This document shows, piece after piece, positions 33,429-45,727 of a DNA stretch of 64,000 bases. Both the position numbers and the translations under genes were made by a program. The stretch is from NCBI GenBank assembly GCA_004764695.1, contig SMSO01000037.1:1658247-1722246 (forward strand), given 5' to 3'. How positions within the stretch are numbered: the first letter of the stretch is position 1; every line of letters begins with the position of its first letter. A model generated the notes under the pieces. The model was given only the letters and a program-made list of their open reading frames with translations. It searched no databases and was not told the origin of the DNA. This DNA comes from Schizochytrium sp. TIO01 (lineage: Eukaryota > Sar > Bigyra > Thraustochytrida > Thraustochytriidae).

Positions 33429-33945
33429 CATTTGATTTTAAGTGATTAGTTTTTCATCATTGGTGCAAAATGAACTCGAAGAACTGTGATTCCAAAGTTC
33501 CGCTCACCAAAGCATGAAACAAACCTGAAGAGCAAGCATTCGCTTATGGTGCTCAGTGCTGCTGCGATGCATGAGCTGCTTGCTCTCCTGAGGACTGTTG
33601 TCTCCGGTGTTCGATGTTTTGCCATCGCCAGAGTGAGTGAGTGAGTGAGTGAGTTTTCATGCCTGAAAAAGAGAACGATCTTTAACCTTCTTAGTTTTTG
33701 CAGTTGTTTGCAATTGTTTGCAGTTGTTTGCAGTTGTTCGCAATTGTTCGCCATTGTTTGCCATTGTTTGTTGTTCAAAGAGAAGGGAAGAGAAGAGAAG
33801 AGATGGTATTCATTCACCACTCATTCACTGCTAGGATAACAGATGGTCGCGACTGCTGACTGACTGCCTGACTGACTGACTGCCTGAATGCGAAATGACC
33901 CGCCCACGCGAGGAGGGCGGACACGGCACCTCTGTGGCGTGAATG

Positions 33946-34099
<154 letters not shown>

Positions 34100-34988
34100 A
34101 CGGACGAACGACCAGGAGCGCAGAGGCCGCGGCGCTCTTTACGCGCGTGCTTTCTTTCGACCTCGACACAGAAAGAGAAAAAGAAAGAAAGAAAGAAAGA
34201 TACATAGTTATATACATACATATGAACAAACACCTCGAAAGCCGAAGTTCAGGAAATCTTAACTGATTTGCTGTTTTTATTTGGTTTTCTCTGAAAATTA
34301 AGCCCATTCTATGAACGCAGTTTTAGCTTAATTATTTCCATTATTTTCAACATACATATATATATATTTTTATTTTATTTTATTTTATTTTTTATTATTT
34401 TTTAAATAAGTACAATGAAATGGAATGCTTCGAAGGAAGAAAAGGATAAAAGAAAAGAGAGAAAAGAAAAGAGAGAAAAGAGAGAGAGAGAAAGAGAATG
34501 AATAAACGAACAGTCAATGAACGAAACGAACCGCGACAGAGAGAACAAGTTTTTCCAAGGCGGCCAAAGGCCGAAAGGCGCTCGAGCGACGAGGACGAAG
34601 GCAGGTGCCTTACAGGGAGGGGAAAGCCTCAGGCCTCACAGGCCCAAAGCTGAGGCGAATCTTTGCTTCACTTCACCCATCGAAGCTTTCGCGAGCTTTG
34701 TTCGAAGGCGTCGATCGACTGATTTCAAGCGTGACCTTCGAAGGCCTCGCGGTCCCAAAGAGAAGGGCTGCGCCCCTAGCGACTGCTAAGGTTGGCCGTA
34801 GCGAGGGGTCAGGAGCGATGCAATTGTCGAAGCGAAAGAAGAAAAGGGAAGGAAAAGGAAAAGAAAAGTGAAAGAAATGGAAACAAGGAAGAAAAGGAAA
34901 AAGGAAATGACAAAGGAAAAGAAACGAAAGCAGAGGTATTCAATAAGGAAAAGCGGAACTCACTCAGACAGAGAGAGAGATGGACAGA

Positions 34989-35023
34989 AAGAAAGGAAGA
35001 GAGAGAGAGAGAGAGAGAGAGAG
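34989..35023. repeat. GA dinucleotide run
   Basis: AGAG repeat in a longer purine-only stretch (about 34840-35030 is almost entirely A and G on this strand). Confidence 0.85.
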
Positions 35024-35296
35024 TCAACGAGGATTAAGAGTCCTCAAGGTGCGCCCCGTTCTGATCCCATGAAGAACATGACCATCTTAGCCCTCATCAG
35101 CCTCTGAAGCTGAGAGAACGAGGAGGGGCAGGCTGAGACCGCACGCAAGGTGGTACAGGCGGTCGGACAATCGACCGCTCCAGTGGAACAGAACGGAACA
35201 CAGGAGTCGTGCTTGCTAGGGTAAACGTTAGCAGTGGCATATGGAGCACACCGGTAGTGATGAGGAGACAAAGGCGGAAAAGCGAGCTTTGAAGAG

Positions 35297-35299
<3 letters not shown>

Positions 35300-35347
<48 letters not shown>

Positions 35348-35348
35348 G
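35300..35348. repeat. AAAG tetranucleotide repeat
   Basis: About twelve AAAG units just upstream of the GATA/AATA array. Confidence 0.88.
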
Positions 35349-35384
35349 AGTCCCACACTGAATGATGTTATTATATGTGCTGTG

Positions 35385-35838
35385 ATAGATAGATAAATAG
35401 ATAGATAAATAGATAGATAAATAGATAGATAAATAGATAGATAAATAAATAGATAAATAAATAGATAAATAAATAGATAAATAGATAGATAAATAGATAG
35501 ATAAATAGATAGATAAATAAATAGATAAATAAATAGATAAATAAATAGATAAATAAATAGATAAATAAATAGATAAATAGATAGATAAATAAATAGATAA
35601 ATAAATAGATAAATAAATAGATAAATAAATAGATAAATAGATAGATAAATAAATAGATAAATAGATAGATAAATAAATAAATAGATAAATAAATAGATAA
35701 ATAAATAGATAAATAGATAGATAAATAAATAGATAAATAGATAGATAAATAAATAGATAAATAGATAGATAAATAAATAGATAAATAAATAGAAAAATAG
35801 ATTGATAAATAAATAGATAAATAAATAGAAAAATAGAG
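35385..35838. repeat. GATA/AATA array with 12-bp higher-order unit
   Basis: About 113 tetranucleotides that are all GATA or AATA. In the left part that I parsed, they group into 12-base blocks of the form (G or A)ATA-GATA-AATA, and the variable first base switches in runs of several blocks. GAAA and TTGA variants appear near the right end. Confidence 0.9.
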
Positions 35839-36867
35839 AGACACAGAGAGAGAAGCTGACCCCCAAAAGTTGAGAACTCACTCCGACGTGCGATAGATAA
35901 TAAGCACCTGTGGCGGAGGTCCACGGTGAGACGGAGCTGTGCAGGCACGAAGAATGCCTTCCTCTCGGGCTCCCCATCCACAAGCTTCCACGATTCCTGA
36001 CCGGTGCACAGAATCAATTACACGAGCGATTCCTTCCTTGTAAAGAGTTGGCTCCTTCGAGCGAGAGCCCTGTGCGGCAAGTGCTGCAGGTCCTAGGATT
36101 TGCGGTAGACGAGGTCCTAGCGAAGGGCATGGGCAGTAGGAGCCGCTTAGGGACTCAGTAGAAGGGCTCTCAAGTCACGATAAGTTTGCGGATGATGATG
36201 CTCTTCTGTGCGGAGTGGCGGTGGTCGCGATGGAGGCAGTTCACGATGACGGAAGCCAACGCGTGGATCACGATGGCCCCCGGCGACGGTGAGGGACTGA
36301 CCGGCAGCCCAAGGAGCTCGACTGGCTGAAGGCTGAGCGCGAGCGAGCTGCTGCCGATGGTCGCCGGAGGCATCATCGCTGGAGGCTGCATGGAGGAGGC
36401 AGAGAACCGAGCGAGCGAGTCGAAGAGGGCCAAGGCTCAGGCGTGACCACCGCTGAGCACGGAGGCAGTCATCTTCGATCGAGCTGGGCGCGTGAACGCG
36501 GCGAAGCGCTCCAGACAAGGAGAAGAACTGGAGGTACCGCCTGCCTGCCTACCTGCCTGCCTGCGTGAGTTAGGTCGAGCCGTTGGAGCTACCCATCTAT
36601 TCATTTGCTCTTCGGCAGTGCAACGAGAAAGCAGCTTGAAACTCGAGGCGTGGTCCATGGCGGAGTGTGTATTGGCACTGCAGGCTTTGCGCGGTGCGGC
36701 ACGTACCGCCACATTGGTGTTTATTGGCTGTCTGTGGACTTCTCTGGCCCTCTCCTGCGTTGTTTTGGATGCCCATCGTATTGGGTCCTTCCTTCTGCTG
36801 GCCACGGGGATGTTTACGAGCTGAGGATGATCGCAGGATCGACATGGACCAGAGCAGAAGGTGTCTG

Positions 36868-36900
36868 TATGCATGCTTGCATGCATGCATGCATGCATGT
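36868..36900. repeat. self-complementary GCAT repeat
   Basis: About eight units of GCAT/ATGC; the unit is its own reverse complement, so the array could form a cruciform or hairpin. Confidence 0.85.
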
Positions 36901-37900
36901 AGGTCTCGCTGTTGTCTACGGGGAGAAGAGCGAGCTCATTCTTCGTAGACGGCATTCCTGGTTTTCATTTGACGGATGGTTTCTCAAGATGGCTTGCTTT
37001 TCGTTATTTAGCTTTTGTGAAGGTGGTTGTTATGGGGCAATGCAGATGTAATGGAGGAGGAGGCTCTGGAGCATGACGAGACGGCCTGACTGCGATGAGC
37101 CTGCCATCGCCTCACATCGCGACGCTTAGCGGAGCGGAGCGCTTCGACGTCGAACCAGCAAGCCGAACCAGCAAGCCGAACCAGCTGTCTGAACGCCTGT
37201 CTTCGTCCTCTGGTAGCGCTCTGGTACTCTCGATCGCAAGGGCAAGGTTTCTTCTTCTGGTTGCCTGATGATTGAAATGAATAGGGAGGATAACGAAAGC
37301 CTTTTTTCTCCCGAGTCGTCATTGATCTTACGCATATATTTATAATGAAGGACCGCGTACCCAATACTACAATACGGCATTTATGTTTTTTGTTTTATGT
37401 CTTTATTCTTTAGTACATTTTAAACATCAATTTCATTTCATTTCATTTCATTCCATTTTTATTTTACTTTTACTTTTAAATTTATTTATTTAATTTATTT
37501 ATTCAATATATATATATAAATATAACAATAAAAAGCTTGAAAATCATGAGTTACAAAGAAATTGAAACAGCTTCGACAAAGTAGAAAAGCGAAAAGAGAA
37601 AGGAAGAAAAGAACTTCATTCAACCTGATGCCTCCAGCGCCACATTGCGTGGTTCGGCCGCAATGGCCGGCTCCACCCCACCGCCACCGCCGCCCCCAGA
37701 CAGACAGACAGACAGCTCTTCAGCAGCCCCTCCTCTCGCTTTCTTCTTCTCCTCCTCCTCCGTGTAGCCGTTGTCAGAACCCGACCGACAAAACAGCGCT
37801 CATTGATTGATTGATCGATTGATTCATTCATTGATTGATTCATTGATGGCTGGAGACTCATGCGGTGCGTCCCGCGGCTGTTGTTCTGGGTGTGGTGAGT

Positions 37901-37957
37901 GAAGAATGAATGAATGAATGAATGAATGAATGAATGAATCAATGAATGAATGAATGT
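37901..37957. repeat. GAAT tetranucleotide repeat
   Basis: About thirteen AATG/GAAT units with one CAAT interruption. An ATTG/ATTC-rich stretch of the complementary sense lies nearby at 37800-37850. Confidence 0.85.
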
Positions 37958-38904
37958 GGAGGCCAATATGGAGGCGGAGATGGACAACCTTGACAGAGAG
38001 TGGAAGCGGTGAGGACTCTGAGGGCGTGGTTTGGTGATAACGAAGTAGCTGGCTAGCTGGCTAGCAGAGTGGCTCAGTTGATTGAGTTGTTGGTTGGTGT
38101 AAAGGAAAGGAGGACTTGGAGTGCAATTTGCGATAGCACCGTCATCCGCGTGGCGAACCTGGTCGATGGGTCGATCGACACATTGTGCGCGGGTAGGACA
38201 ATGAGGACTTGAAGCTTGGAGAACAGGACATGAAGGTCCAGGAACTCGGGGGAATAGCGCTCTTGGGTGTTGTTAGATGCTCACGATGCAAGCTGCCGAG
38301 TTATCAAGAAAATAGTCTAGAGCGAGAGCATAGGCGCGGAGGCCTGCTCAAAGAGTATTCTCCGATAGCGTGAGGAGAGGCTACGCACCGCGCGATTGAC
38401 CGGCCAGAAGAAGAAAAGCATGAGAAACCTGTGCACGGAGTACAGGACCGTCTAGGTACCTGCCTACCTGCCTGCCTGCCTACCGCAGAGAGACAGTCTT
38501 TGCCTTGAAGATAACGCATAAACACCTATCACACCAACTGACTTTGGACCCAAAAGGGGCAACTCGTCATCACCGCACGACGAAGGCAAGCGCATGATGG
38601 ATTCATCCATGTCAAGTCAAAGCTCGCAACGGCATGAGCCAGCTAGCTCTGCTCGCACTCTACTAGAAAGCGCATCGACAGCTGTATCCGTTCGAGGATA
38701 GATAATATTAGTAATTGCCGCCGGGGCTGTCTCCGTACCGCGAACAACGACCTCGAGCAAGCAAGCGTCCATGCACGCACGCTCGTTCTCAATCGCATAC
38801 ACACAAACAAACAAACAAACACACGCACGCTCAAGGCAAACAGCGCTGCCCTTGCGAGGAGCGAATGAAGGATATTATCGAAGAATCGAGGGACTCGAAG
38901 CCCT

Positions 38905-38930
38905 CAGGCAGGCAGGCAGGCAGGCAGGCA
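38905..38930. repeat. GGCA tetranucleotide repeat
   Basis: Six tandem GGCA/AGGC units. Confidence 0.8.
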
Positions 38931-39197
38931 ACTTGGAAGGCCTCAGCGTGTATTCAGACGTCGCGTGGGACGATCCCTTGACTACTTGTTCGGCAGCTGA
39001 CTTCGGTTCTACTGCTCGGCCTTCAGGAGCCCAGATCGTGCGTTTGCATGTAGGCGAGCAGGCGTGCCCTTCGCCTTTGAGCCTGCCGCAAACGAGCGCT
39101 AAGGAGCCGCCAGCATGCGCCAAATGAGATCGCGGCTCCCTCCGAACTTGCTTGCTTGAACGATCAGGTCAGACCGAGCAGCGACGGCGGGCAGCTT

Positions 39198-39199
39198 GA

Positions 39200-39232
<33 letters not shown>

Positions 39233-39245
39233 CTTGCTTGCTTGC
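39198..39245. repeat. CTTG tetranucleotide repeat
   Basis: About eleven CTTG/TTGC units with one short interruption; the complement of the AAGC unit seen at 20989. Confidence 0.85.
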
Positions 39246-41894
39246 CCCGGCGCGAGCTAGCTAGCTTGGAAGGGACTCAGTCAGGAACAGCTTTGGGCTG
39301 TGGCACTCACTCATTGGCGATCGCGACGCCGCCACCCCAGGCGGTCCTCCCTCCCCTCTCCATGGGTCATGAGCGGCAGCGAGCAGGTTGCCAAGAAGTC
39401 TGAAGCTATCCGTTGCGAGTAGCTCGCGAGGCAAGAAAGCAAGCTCCGGGCAGCTCGACGGAAACAGCGAATCTGGGATTGGGCAGAACTTGAAGCTGAA
39501 AAGCGCTTGTTTGACAGATGGCGAAGTCTTCTGCATTGTTGAGACTGGAAGTTTTATTTATTGTAAATCATCGTATTCTGCCCTATGTATAATGACTTTT
39601 TATGACATTTTACTTAGTTTTTGCATTTTAAAAAAATGGTTCTGCTTTTCAAGTTGTTTTCAGCAGGGAAAGTCAGAACAAGAAAAAAGAAAAGAAAACG
39701 ACAACAACAAAAAAAAAAGCATTGAATGCACTTTTAACTTTTCTTTAAATTATAAAAATGTGATCTACAAAAGATATTTTATTAAAAAGTAAGTATTTTT
39801 ATTTAAAGATAAACACGTAAATACATAAGTAAATGGTGAACGAAAACATGAAGAGAACTCTATTTTTAATTTATAAAACACTTTAAAGAGTACTTGGCTG
39901 CTGATACTAACTGAGACAGACTCACTCATCTTGCTTGCTTACTTGCTTGTTTTCAGAAGACAACGGCTTTGGCCTGTCGGCATTTGATCACGTGTATCCG
40001 GATGGAAAGCAAATTATCTGGATTATGACAATGCTCGCGTCTGCAAGAAGAACTGATCTACGCATCAGCTGCTGAAAGTTCCAGCGTGATGGAACCAATA
40101 TAGCCTTCATGCATGGCCTCTCTTTAGGATAACAGTGAAGCACTCATCGTTCAACCAAGATCAACTATCTGTATGGCTAATGCCCTTGTCTTTTGACTCT
40201 ATTTGGGGCCTTCGAATTAATCGTGTGGTATGAATTTGGTTCGTGATTTCTCCGACTAGCGATCAAGTCAATCCAATCAAGGTATTGTTTCCGTCGTGTC
40301 TTTCGTTCCCAATTACAAGCGACCAAAAGCGACTCTGGAGTGAGACTAAATCCAAAAGAGAACATGCCACAATAACGGAATGGTATGCATACGTCAACAA
40401 CCCAGCGATGAGTTTGCAACCTACGCGAGATCTTCTTTGGCGATTTTGCTTCGCTACCAATGAGGGTCATTGTGATCGTAAGTAATACGGAATGAGAGCT
40501 AGCTATAACCTCGCCTCAACGCCACAGCCAGTAAGCCAAATAAATACATCTTTCTAAGATTTATACCATCCACAAGAAGAAAACACACACAAAAAACGAA
40601 TGCAAGGACCTACTTGCTTCCTATGACATGACAACTCGATCAAACTTTGCTGCGCAGGTTGGGTAATCACAGCTACAGCATTGTGCTCGCTTTTCGAAGT
40701 GGCAGTATACTGGTGTTGCCCAGTCTTGTTGGCCCAACTTGCTGTGCTGGCTGGTGGCCAGAATTCAACTGCAAGGACCCCAGAATACCTTGAATCGCCG
40801 TTCGATTGACCCCTTCAGAATGCCTAGAATGTCGAGTCCTCTAAGCTTGATGGTGATATGGCTCAGGCTGTTTCTGACAATTGCGCTTCTCACAATCATA
40901 CATGGATGGATTCTTCTTGCTTTCACATGAACCTCTAGAGAATGAAAGATCTTACTATTGCAACGCGAGTCGAAGAGCGGAGTGAATATATATATGGTCA
41001 CTAGATCGACTACTGTGTAGGTTACCTATTTACCCTCGATAGGCCTTCAAGATCTGGCTCGTTCTGTTTGGAGGAGACGGCCATAGTATCGCCAATGACT
41101 ATAGACTAGCGACAAAAGCACTACAAACAGGGACAGAACCAGAGAGAGCTCTTGATGCGAATCGTACGCATCAAGTTTTCCGTCTGTTGTCGCAGCTCAT
41201 GTCCTATCATTATTGACACTACCTCTCTAGAGAGATATACCTACAAAGCTTGCCCCCGAAAAAGGTCCAAATGGCTGCCTCAGATTGATGCTTGAAGTTA
41301 TTCTGATTCACGCTCGCCCGGACTATTTATTGGATGAGTGTGGCCTCGTGTGCACTCTTTGTAGAAGTGATTGTGTCATCATGATGGAATAAAGCATAAG
41401 CCAGGAGAATGAACGCATTGGCACGTACAAACTCCAAACATTCCACGGCAATTATTTACTTACCACTCTCCTAGCTCTAGCTCTAGCTCTAGAGAGACCT
41501 CGTCACTTGCTCGTAATGTTTCTCAAGGCATACGAACGAAATAATATCGATCGAAAATTCGAGCAGGCCGAACTCATATTCGAGGCCTCTTCTTTCTTAA
41601 CGAGAGTAAGCTCAAGCGAGTTTGATCAAGACTTCCAAAGCGTACAAGTATTCATTATAAGTTGGCCATGTTGTCTCATCGCTCAGTAGGTATGTGCACA
41701 CGTTGAGTTACCAGATACCTTAGGAACCTGTAGTATTCTTGAGATTGTAGGATAGCATTGAAAGATGTTCCTAATGTGCACTATGCCAGGGCTAAGATAA
41801 GCTACTCAGTACTAACGGGTTTCTCTTTCCTTGTGCGGAGATCAAAGTTGCACGAGCCCACACGGCGGAGCACGAAGTCTTGAGCAAATAAGGA

Positions 41895-41902
41895 TTTATA
41901 TA
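41895..41902 (+). promoter_or_regulatory. TATA-box-like element
   Basis: TTTATATA lies about 136 bases upstream of the ATG at 42038; plausible core promoter of the cupin/JmjC-like gene, by position only. Confidence 0.35.
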
Positions 41903-42037
41903 CCGGCGCCCACCGCTGGGCTCTGTGTCAGGGAATACCTGCGCTCGACCTTGGTTTAAAAAGCAACTGCAAGCTTGCTTTGTCTGGGACTGCTCGCCAG
42001 GTAGACTTGCTTGCATTCCAGGTTTTCTGCTCGTACG

Positions 42038-43615
42038 ATGGGCGTGAACTCGCGGCGTAGGCCTCGGAACAAGGCTGATGAAGCTACGTTTGCAGCTCGG
42101 AAACAAATGGAGGAGGAACGTAAAAAGAAACAAGAGACAGGATCCGGGCAAGAAACAACGACTCCAAGAATTTCAAGGAGTACGAAAGAGACAATTAAGC
42201 ATGTTGTGCCCACAATGATAACGGCGATCGTTTCAATCGTGCTCGTGCGCATCGCAGGAGATTACTTCTCTGTACCACTTCCACCACCAATTGAGGCAGA
42301 GCCCGACTTCGCTGTTCCTGCTTGGATTGAAGTCACAGGGAAGGTTCCACGCATCGAGGCAGACGAACTCTCGAACCTCGGTAATAGGCTGGTGGCTACT
42401 CCATTCATTGTGACTCAGTCACGATGGACCGGATCTGTTCGCAAGGCGAATTTTTCAATAGATAGCTTGGCTGATCTTTTCCCTGAACTTCCACATGTTC
42501 GCAAACTTAAAGATGCTCAGCAGGGCAGAAATGAGCATGTTTTCGTGTATGAAGATAACCAACGCTTAATGCGTGCCTGGGATGCGGATACCTCCAAACT
42601 TGGCGCTCCGCGAATTGAGGTACTCGAGTCCATGAAAACAGAAGATTTCCTTGCAAGTGATGAGCCGCTCTACTTCTCGCACAAATGGAATGAAGACTTC
42701 GAAACGAAACTGGGGAAAGATCTGCCCATCAATTACATGCGAATCCTGAGCGAATTTTCACCAAAGAACCGCACTGATGAGGAGGTTTTCAAGGTGAACT
42801 TTTGGCTCACAGCTGCAAACACAGCAGCTGGATTGCACTATGACCCAGCACATAATATGTTTGGCCAGATTGCCGGCTGCAAGCGATTCATTATCGTCAA
42901 CAGCTCAGAATGGAACAATGCATTACTCTATCCTCTTTATCATCCACATGATCGGCAATCGCAGCTTGAAAACATGCCTGAAGATCAGCTGCCTCTTTCA
43001 CCACTCCCTGCGCTTATTGCCGACCTTAACCCAGGAGATACCCTTTACATCCCTCCGCTAACAATGCATCGTGTTGCTACATATGAGTGCAAGGGTCAAA
43101 CTCACTCTGCTTCAGTCAATGCGTGGTCCAGGTCTGCTGCTAATGCCCTTGTTACTGAATCTCAGTCTCTCGAAAACCTCCCCCCTATCTTCGCTGACGT
43201 TTCATCTTCTACGATCAACAAGGCCCTCCCATCCCTGACCTACTTTCTCAAAGGTGTCCTCGAAGGTGTTCTTGGCTCCGGGGTATCCGCAAAGACATTC
43301 CTTCTTGAAGACATTCTTGCCCAGCGTTACACAGCAGATCCCATAGTCTCAAAGGCACTGGAATGTGACTTGGATTTTCAACCGACTCGCTGTCCCGCAA
43401 AGCTTACACACCCAACCGAAGAACTCCTTGAGGATGAAATGGAGGCCCTCGACACCAACATTAAACTAACGGTTGATCTCTTTGAAAAGTACCAAGCAAT
43501 GGTTCCTTCATTTGACCTTGTTCTTGCTGATTTTACCGAGCGCGTTATTACTCTCGTGGTTGGGATCCCGAAGGTTTGTACTGCAATGCCCTGCATCGCC
43601 CAAGCTATGGAGTAA
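42038..43615 (+). CDS. membrane-anchored cupin/JmjC-like dioxygenase
   Basis: Predicted 525 residues from the first ATG (the frame is open to a TTG at 42011). A basic N-terminus rich in Arg/Lys is followed by one hydrophobic segment at about 57-73, so it is probably a type II membrane protein. The remainder contains a cupin_8/JmjC-like fold. H267-x-D269 (GLHYDPAHNMFGQIAGCKRF) and a distal His344 (TLYIPPLTMHRV) would make the HxD...H iron site, and Lys282 in the following strand could contact 2-oxoglutarate. The flow NFWLTAANTAAGLHYD then IIVNSSEW, LNPGDTLYIPP resembles FIH/JMJD5/TYW5-type hydroxylases, which modify amino-acid side chains. Substrate unknown; topology suggests a target in the secretory pathway lumen. 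Tail-to-tail with the next gene. Confidence 0.85.
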   Translation: MGVNSRRRPRNKADEATFAARKQMEEERKKKQETGSGQETTTPRISRSTKETIKHVVPTMITAIVSIVLVRIAGDYFSVPLPPPIEAEPDFAVPAWIEVTGKVPRIEADELSNLGNRLVATPFIVTQSRWTGSVRKANFSIDSLADLFPELPHVRKLKDAQQGRNEHVFVYEDNQRLMRAWDADTSKLGAPRIEVLESMKTEDFLASDEPLYFSHKWNEDFETKLGKDLPINYMRILSEFSPKNRTDEEVFKVNFWLTAANTAAGLHYDPAHNMFGQIAGCKRFIIVNSSEWNNALLYPLYHPHDRQSQLENMPEDQLPLSPLPALIADLNPGDTLYIPPLTMHRVATYECKGQTHSASVNAWSRSAANALVTESQSLENLPPIFADVSSSTINKALPSLTYFLKGVLEGVLGSGVSAKTFLLEDILAQRYTADPIVSKALECDLDFQPTRCPAKLTHPTEELLEDEMEALDTNIKLTVDLFEKYQAMVPSFDLVLADFTERVITLVVGIPKVCTAMPCIAQAME

Positions 43616-43677
43616 AAGGATTATACATTCGACAAAGAGACTAGAAATGGCGAGAGGACCTGCTGCTTCTAGAAAAG

Positions 43678-43683
43678 AATAAA
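43678..43683 (+). terminator. polyadenylation signal AATAAA
   Basis: AATAAA 63 bases after the stop codon, followed by T-rich sequence. The same AATAAAACAAATTTT string follows the Arp4 gene at 49243. Confidence 0.45.
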
Positions 43684-44103
43684 ACAAATTTTTGTTTTTT
43701 TTTGTTTTTTAAATATACGAAGATTCTTTCACTCCGCACTTCCCAACGTGGGTATGTGGGCGAATGAAATATAAATTAAATTGTCAAATCTATGTCGTAA
43801 GCAACTTCACAGATGAAAAACCTATTGTATAGGGGCTAATTGATAAATGAAGAGCTGTATTTAAAGCTCCCATGGTGTAAAGTGTGGTAGCGGGCCATAA
43901 AGTTATACTATCAATCCATCTGGTCTGCGAGAGAACAACATAGATTATAATAACAAAGGTAGTTTTATTGCCAGGCAATCAAGGAGGTGAAAGGATGTCG
44001 CCCTTCATGAAGCTATATCACGAGAGCTCAGAGTTTTACATTCTGTGAGTCAAAAGAAAGAACGTGTTTATATTTTTTCCGGTTGCTAAGTTTTCAAAGT
44101 TTT

Positions 44104-44883
44104 TTAATCGGACCAAAAATTAGCCACATCGTTGTTTCGACGTGGCGACGAACGTGCTTCCACAACAGACATATAGGCTTCGTAGTTCTCCTCTGCTTTG
44201 CTCACACTACGAGTTCGCGCACGATCAAGAGTACCCGTTGATGACGCATCATCATCGCCATCGTCTGTGTCATCTGTAACTAAAGTTGTTGCATGAAGGC
44301 GAACCTGCTGCCGCAGAGCCTTTCGCCGGAGTAGGTCTCTACTCATTGGAGAAGAACATGCAGCATTGCTTGTGCTGCCCACTGTACTGATGACAGGTTT
44401 TTGTGTTTGACCAGCTACAGGAGGGCCCACCGCAAGAGCTTCTTGAAGACTTTCGTCCTCCTCACTCTTAAACTCTTCATCACCATGAAGTTGAAACATA
44501 CCTTCCGCGGCAGCGGCGGCAGCTGCTGCTTTCGCAGTTGCTATCTTGGATTCCACGTCTTTGCTATTCCCTGTAACATTGATACGAAGGTGCGAGGGAT
44601 CACTATGTTTGCGGCTCGTTGACTGTGGCATTGGATGGATGGCAAGCTGGCGGTAAAAGCTAGCTTCAGACTTTGCCAAGGCAAGCACAACACGGTGCAG
44701 TTTTCTCTCGAGATCTACAGCAACAGTTGAGCCTGGAGCAATATCAGAGCCGCTTTCTCGAAGCAGAATTTGAATAAGCTCGCATGCGTCATCATGAGCG
44801 TGAACAAGCACCTCATGGAGCTGGTCATCTACAGTCACATGCACGATTGCAGATGGTGCAAACGTAACATCTTCAAACTCCAT
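44104..44883 (-). CDS. protein of unknown function with Ala run and acidic segments
   Basis: Predicted 259 residues, ATG start. Family not recognised. The N-terminal ~80 residues look like a small folded domain of alternating strands and helices (IVHVTVDDQLHEVLVHAHDD, VAVDLERKLHRVVLALAKSE). Then come a run of about nine Ala inside a helix (residues about 119-126), acidic patches, a Ser/Thr-rich linker and an Arg-rich helix (MSRDLLRRKALRQQVRLH). An acidic DDTDDGDDD stretch and a charged tail complete it. There is no membrane segment. A mixed small domain plus disordered, charged tail suggests a scaffold or adaptor, but I do not assign one. Convergent with the cupin/JmjC-like gene; probable start region overlaps the upstream spacer at 44884. 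Confidence 0.65.
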   Translation of the reverse strand: MEFEDVTFAPSAIVHVTVDDQLHEVLVHAHDDACELIQILLRESGSDIAPGSTVAVDLERKLHRVVLALAKSEASFYRQLAIHPMPQSTSRKHSDPSHLRINVTGNSKDVESKIATAKAAAAAAAAEGMFQLHGDEEFKSEEDESLQEALAVGPPVAGQTQKPVISTVGSTSNAACSSPMSRDLLRRKALRQQVRLHATTLVTDDTDDGDDDASSTGTLDRARTRSVSKAEENYEAYMSVVEARSSPRRNNDVANFWSD

Positions 44884-45727
44884 TCTCCTTCGTTTCTCTG
44901 AGTACGCAAAGCAAGACTAATTCGGGCGTTCTTGTGCTGCCACAAGAAACCCACATACAATCTAGAATCTGCTTGCTTTCTCCTGGATTACAGCGCCACC
45001 TCGAGAAATGCCTCAATGCTCCTCTTTGAACGCAGGGATAGACATATTGCACTTCATTTCCATAATATAAACATATAGGTTTGAAATAAGTTCTCTTATC
45101 CGTTGATAAGTCTTTCAATTTATTTTATTTTAAAAGGAAGAAATAATAATATAATAGGCCTTTTAAAAACAAAAATGAGCCTGAAATTGGGACTGGGTGC
45201 GCAAAATTTATTCCCAACTCAAACGTCCAAGTTTATTCATGTACAAGCAAAACAAGTTGTCCGTATCAAGGATGCGCAAATAAAAGGTATGGAAAAGAGC
45301 AGAAGAGACAAGATAGACAACAAGGAAATTTATGAAAAAGGAGAGCGGGCTTTGGTGGCGGGGCAAATTGTTTGCAGTTTATGCGGGGACGAGGGATTAC
45401 TAACGAGCGAAAAGCAGGGCCAGCAAATCTTGACATGATAGGGATATAAAGCGAGCTATCATTTGTTTGTATATGAGAAAGGAGCAGGATGTGTGGTCAT
45501 GGTTTTCTGAAGCATGGAATTCAACGGGACCCCAAACCTCACCTTGGTATGTCCCAACAATGGTGGGGAAATGTGCCATAAATGAGTGGCAAGTCGCCTT
45601 GAACAAATGTATTAGTGGTTTGTACAAATCTGAAGAGTATGTTCCCTGAGATCTGTGAATTGTTCACTACTGTTTTTTAATTGTGTAAGTGTGTACGTGA
45701 GGAAGAGTGGAGAAAAAGCCAAGTCTA
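44884..45727. other. spacer, one weak small frame
   Basis: Contains a short plus-strand frame from an ATG at 45175 to 45438 (87 residues, one CxxC), which I do not accept as a gene. Otherwise nothing is recognised; it lies downstream of RPB10. Confidence 0.4.

Noticed and set aside
35097-36017. 306-residue minus-strand frame and two companions with Ile-Tyr-Leu-Ser/Phe repeats
   Set aside because: Translations of the GATA/AATA array; hydrophobic look is not a real membrane protein.
36492-36824. 110-residue frame with a hydrophobic end
   Set aside because: Inside the repeat island; hydrophobicity is explained by base composition and there are overlapping frames.
45175-45438. 87-residue plus-strand frame with one CxxC
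   Set aside because: Short, no recognisable family, composition like spacer, and located in the 3' region of RPB10.
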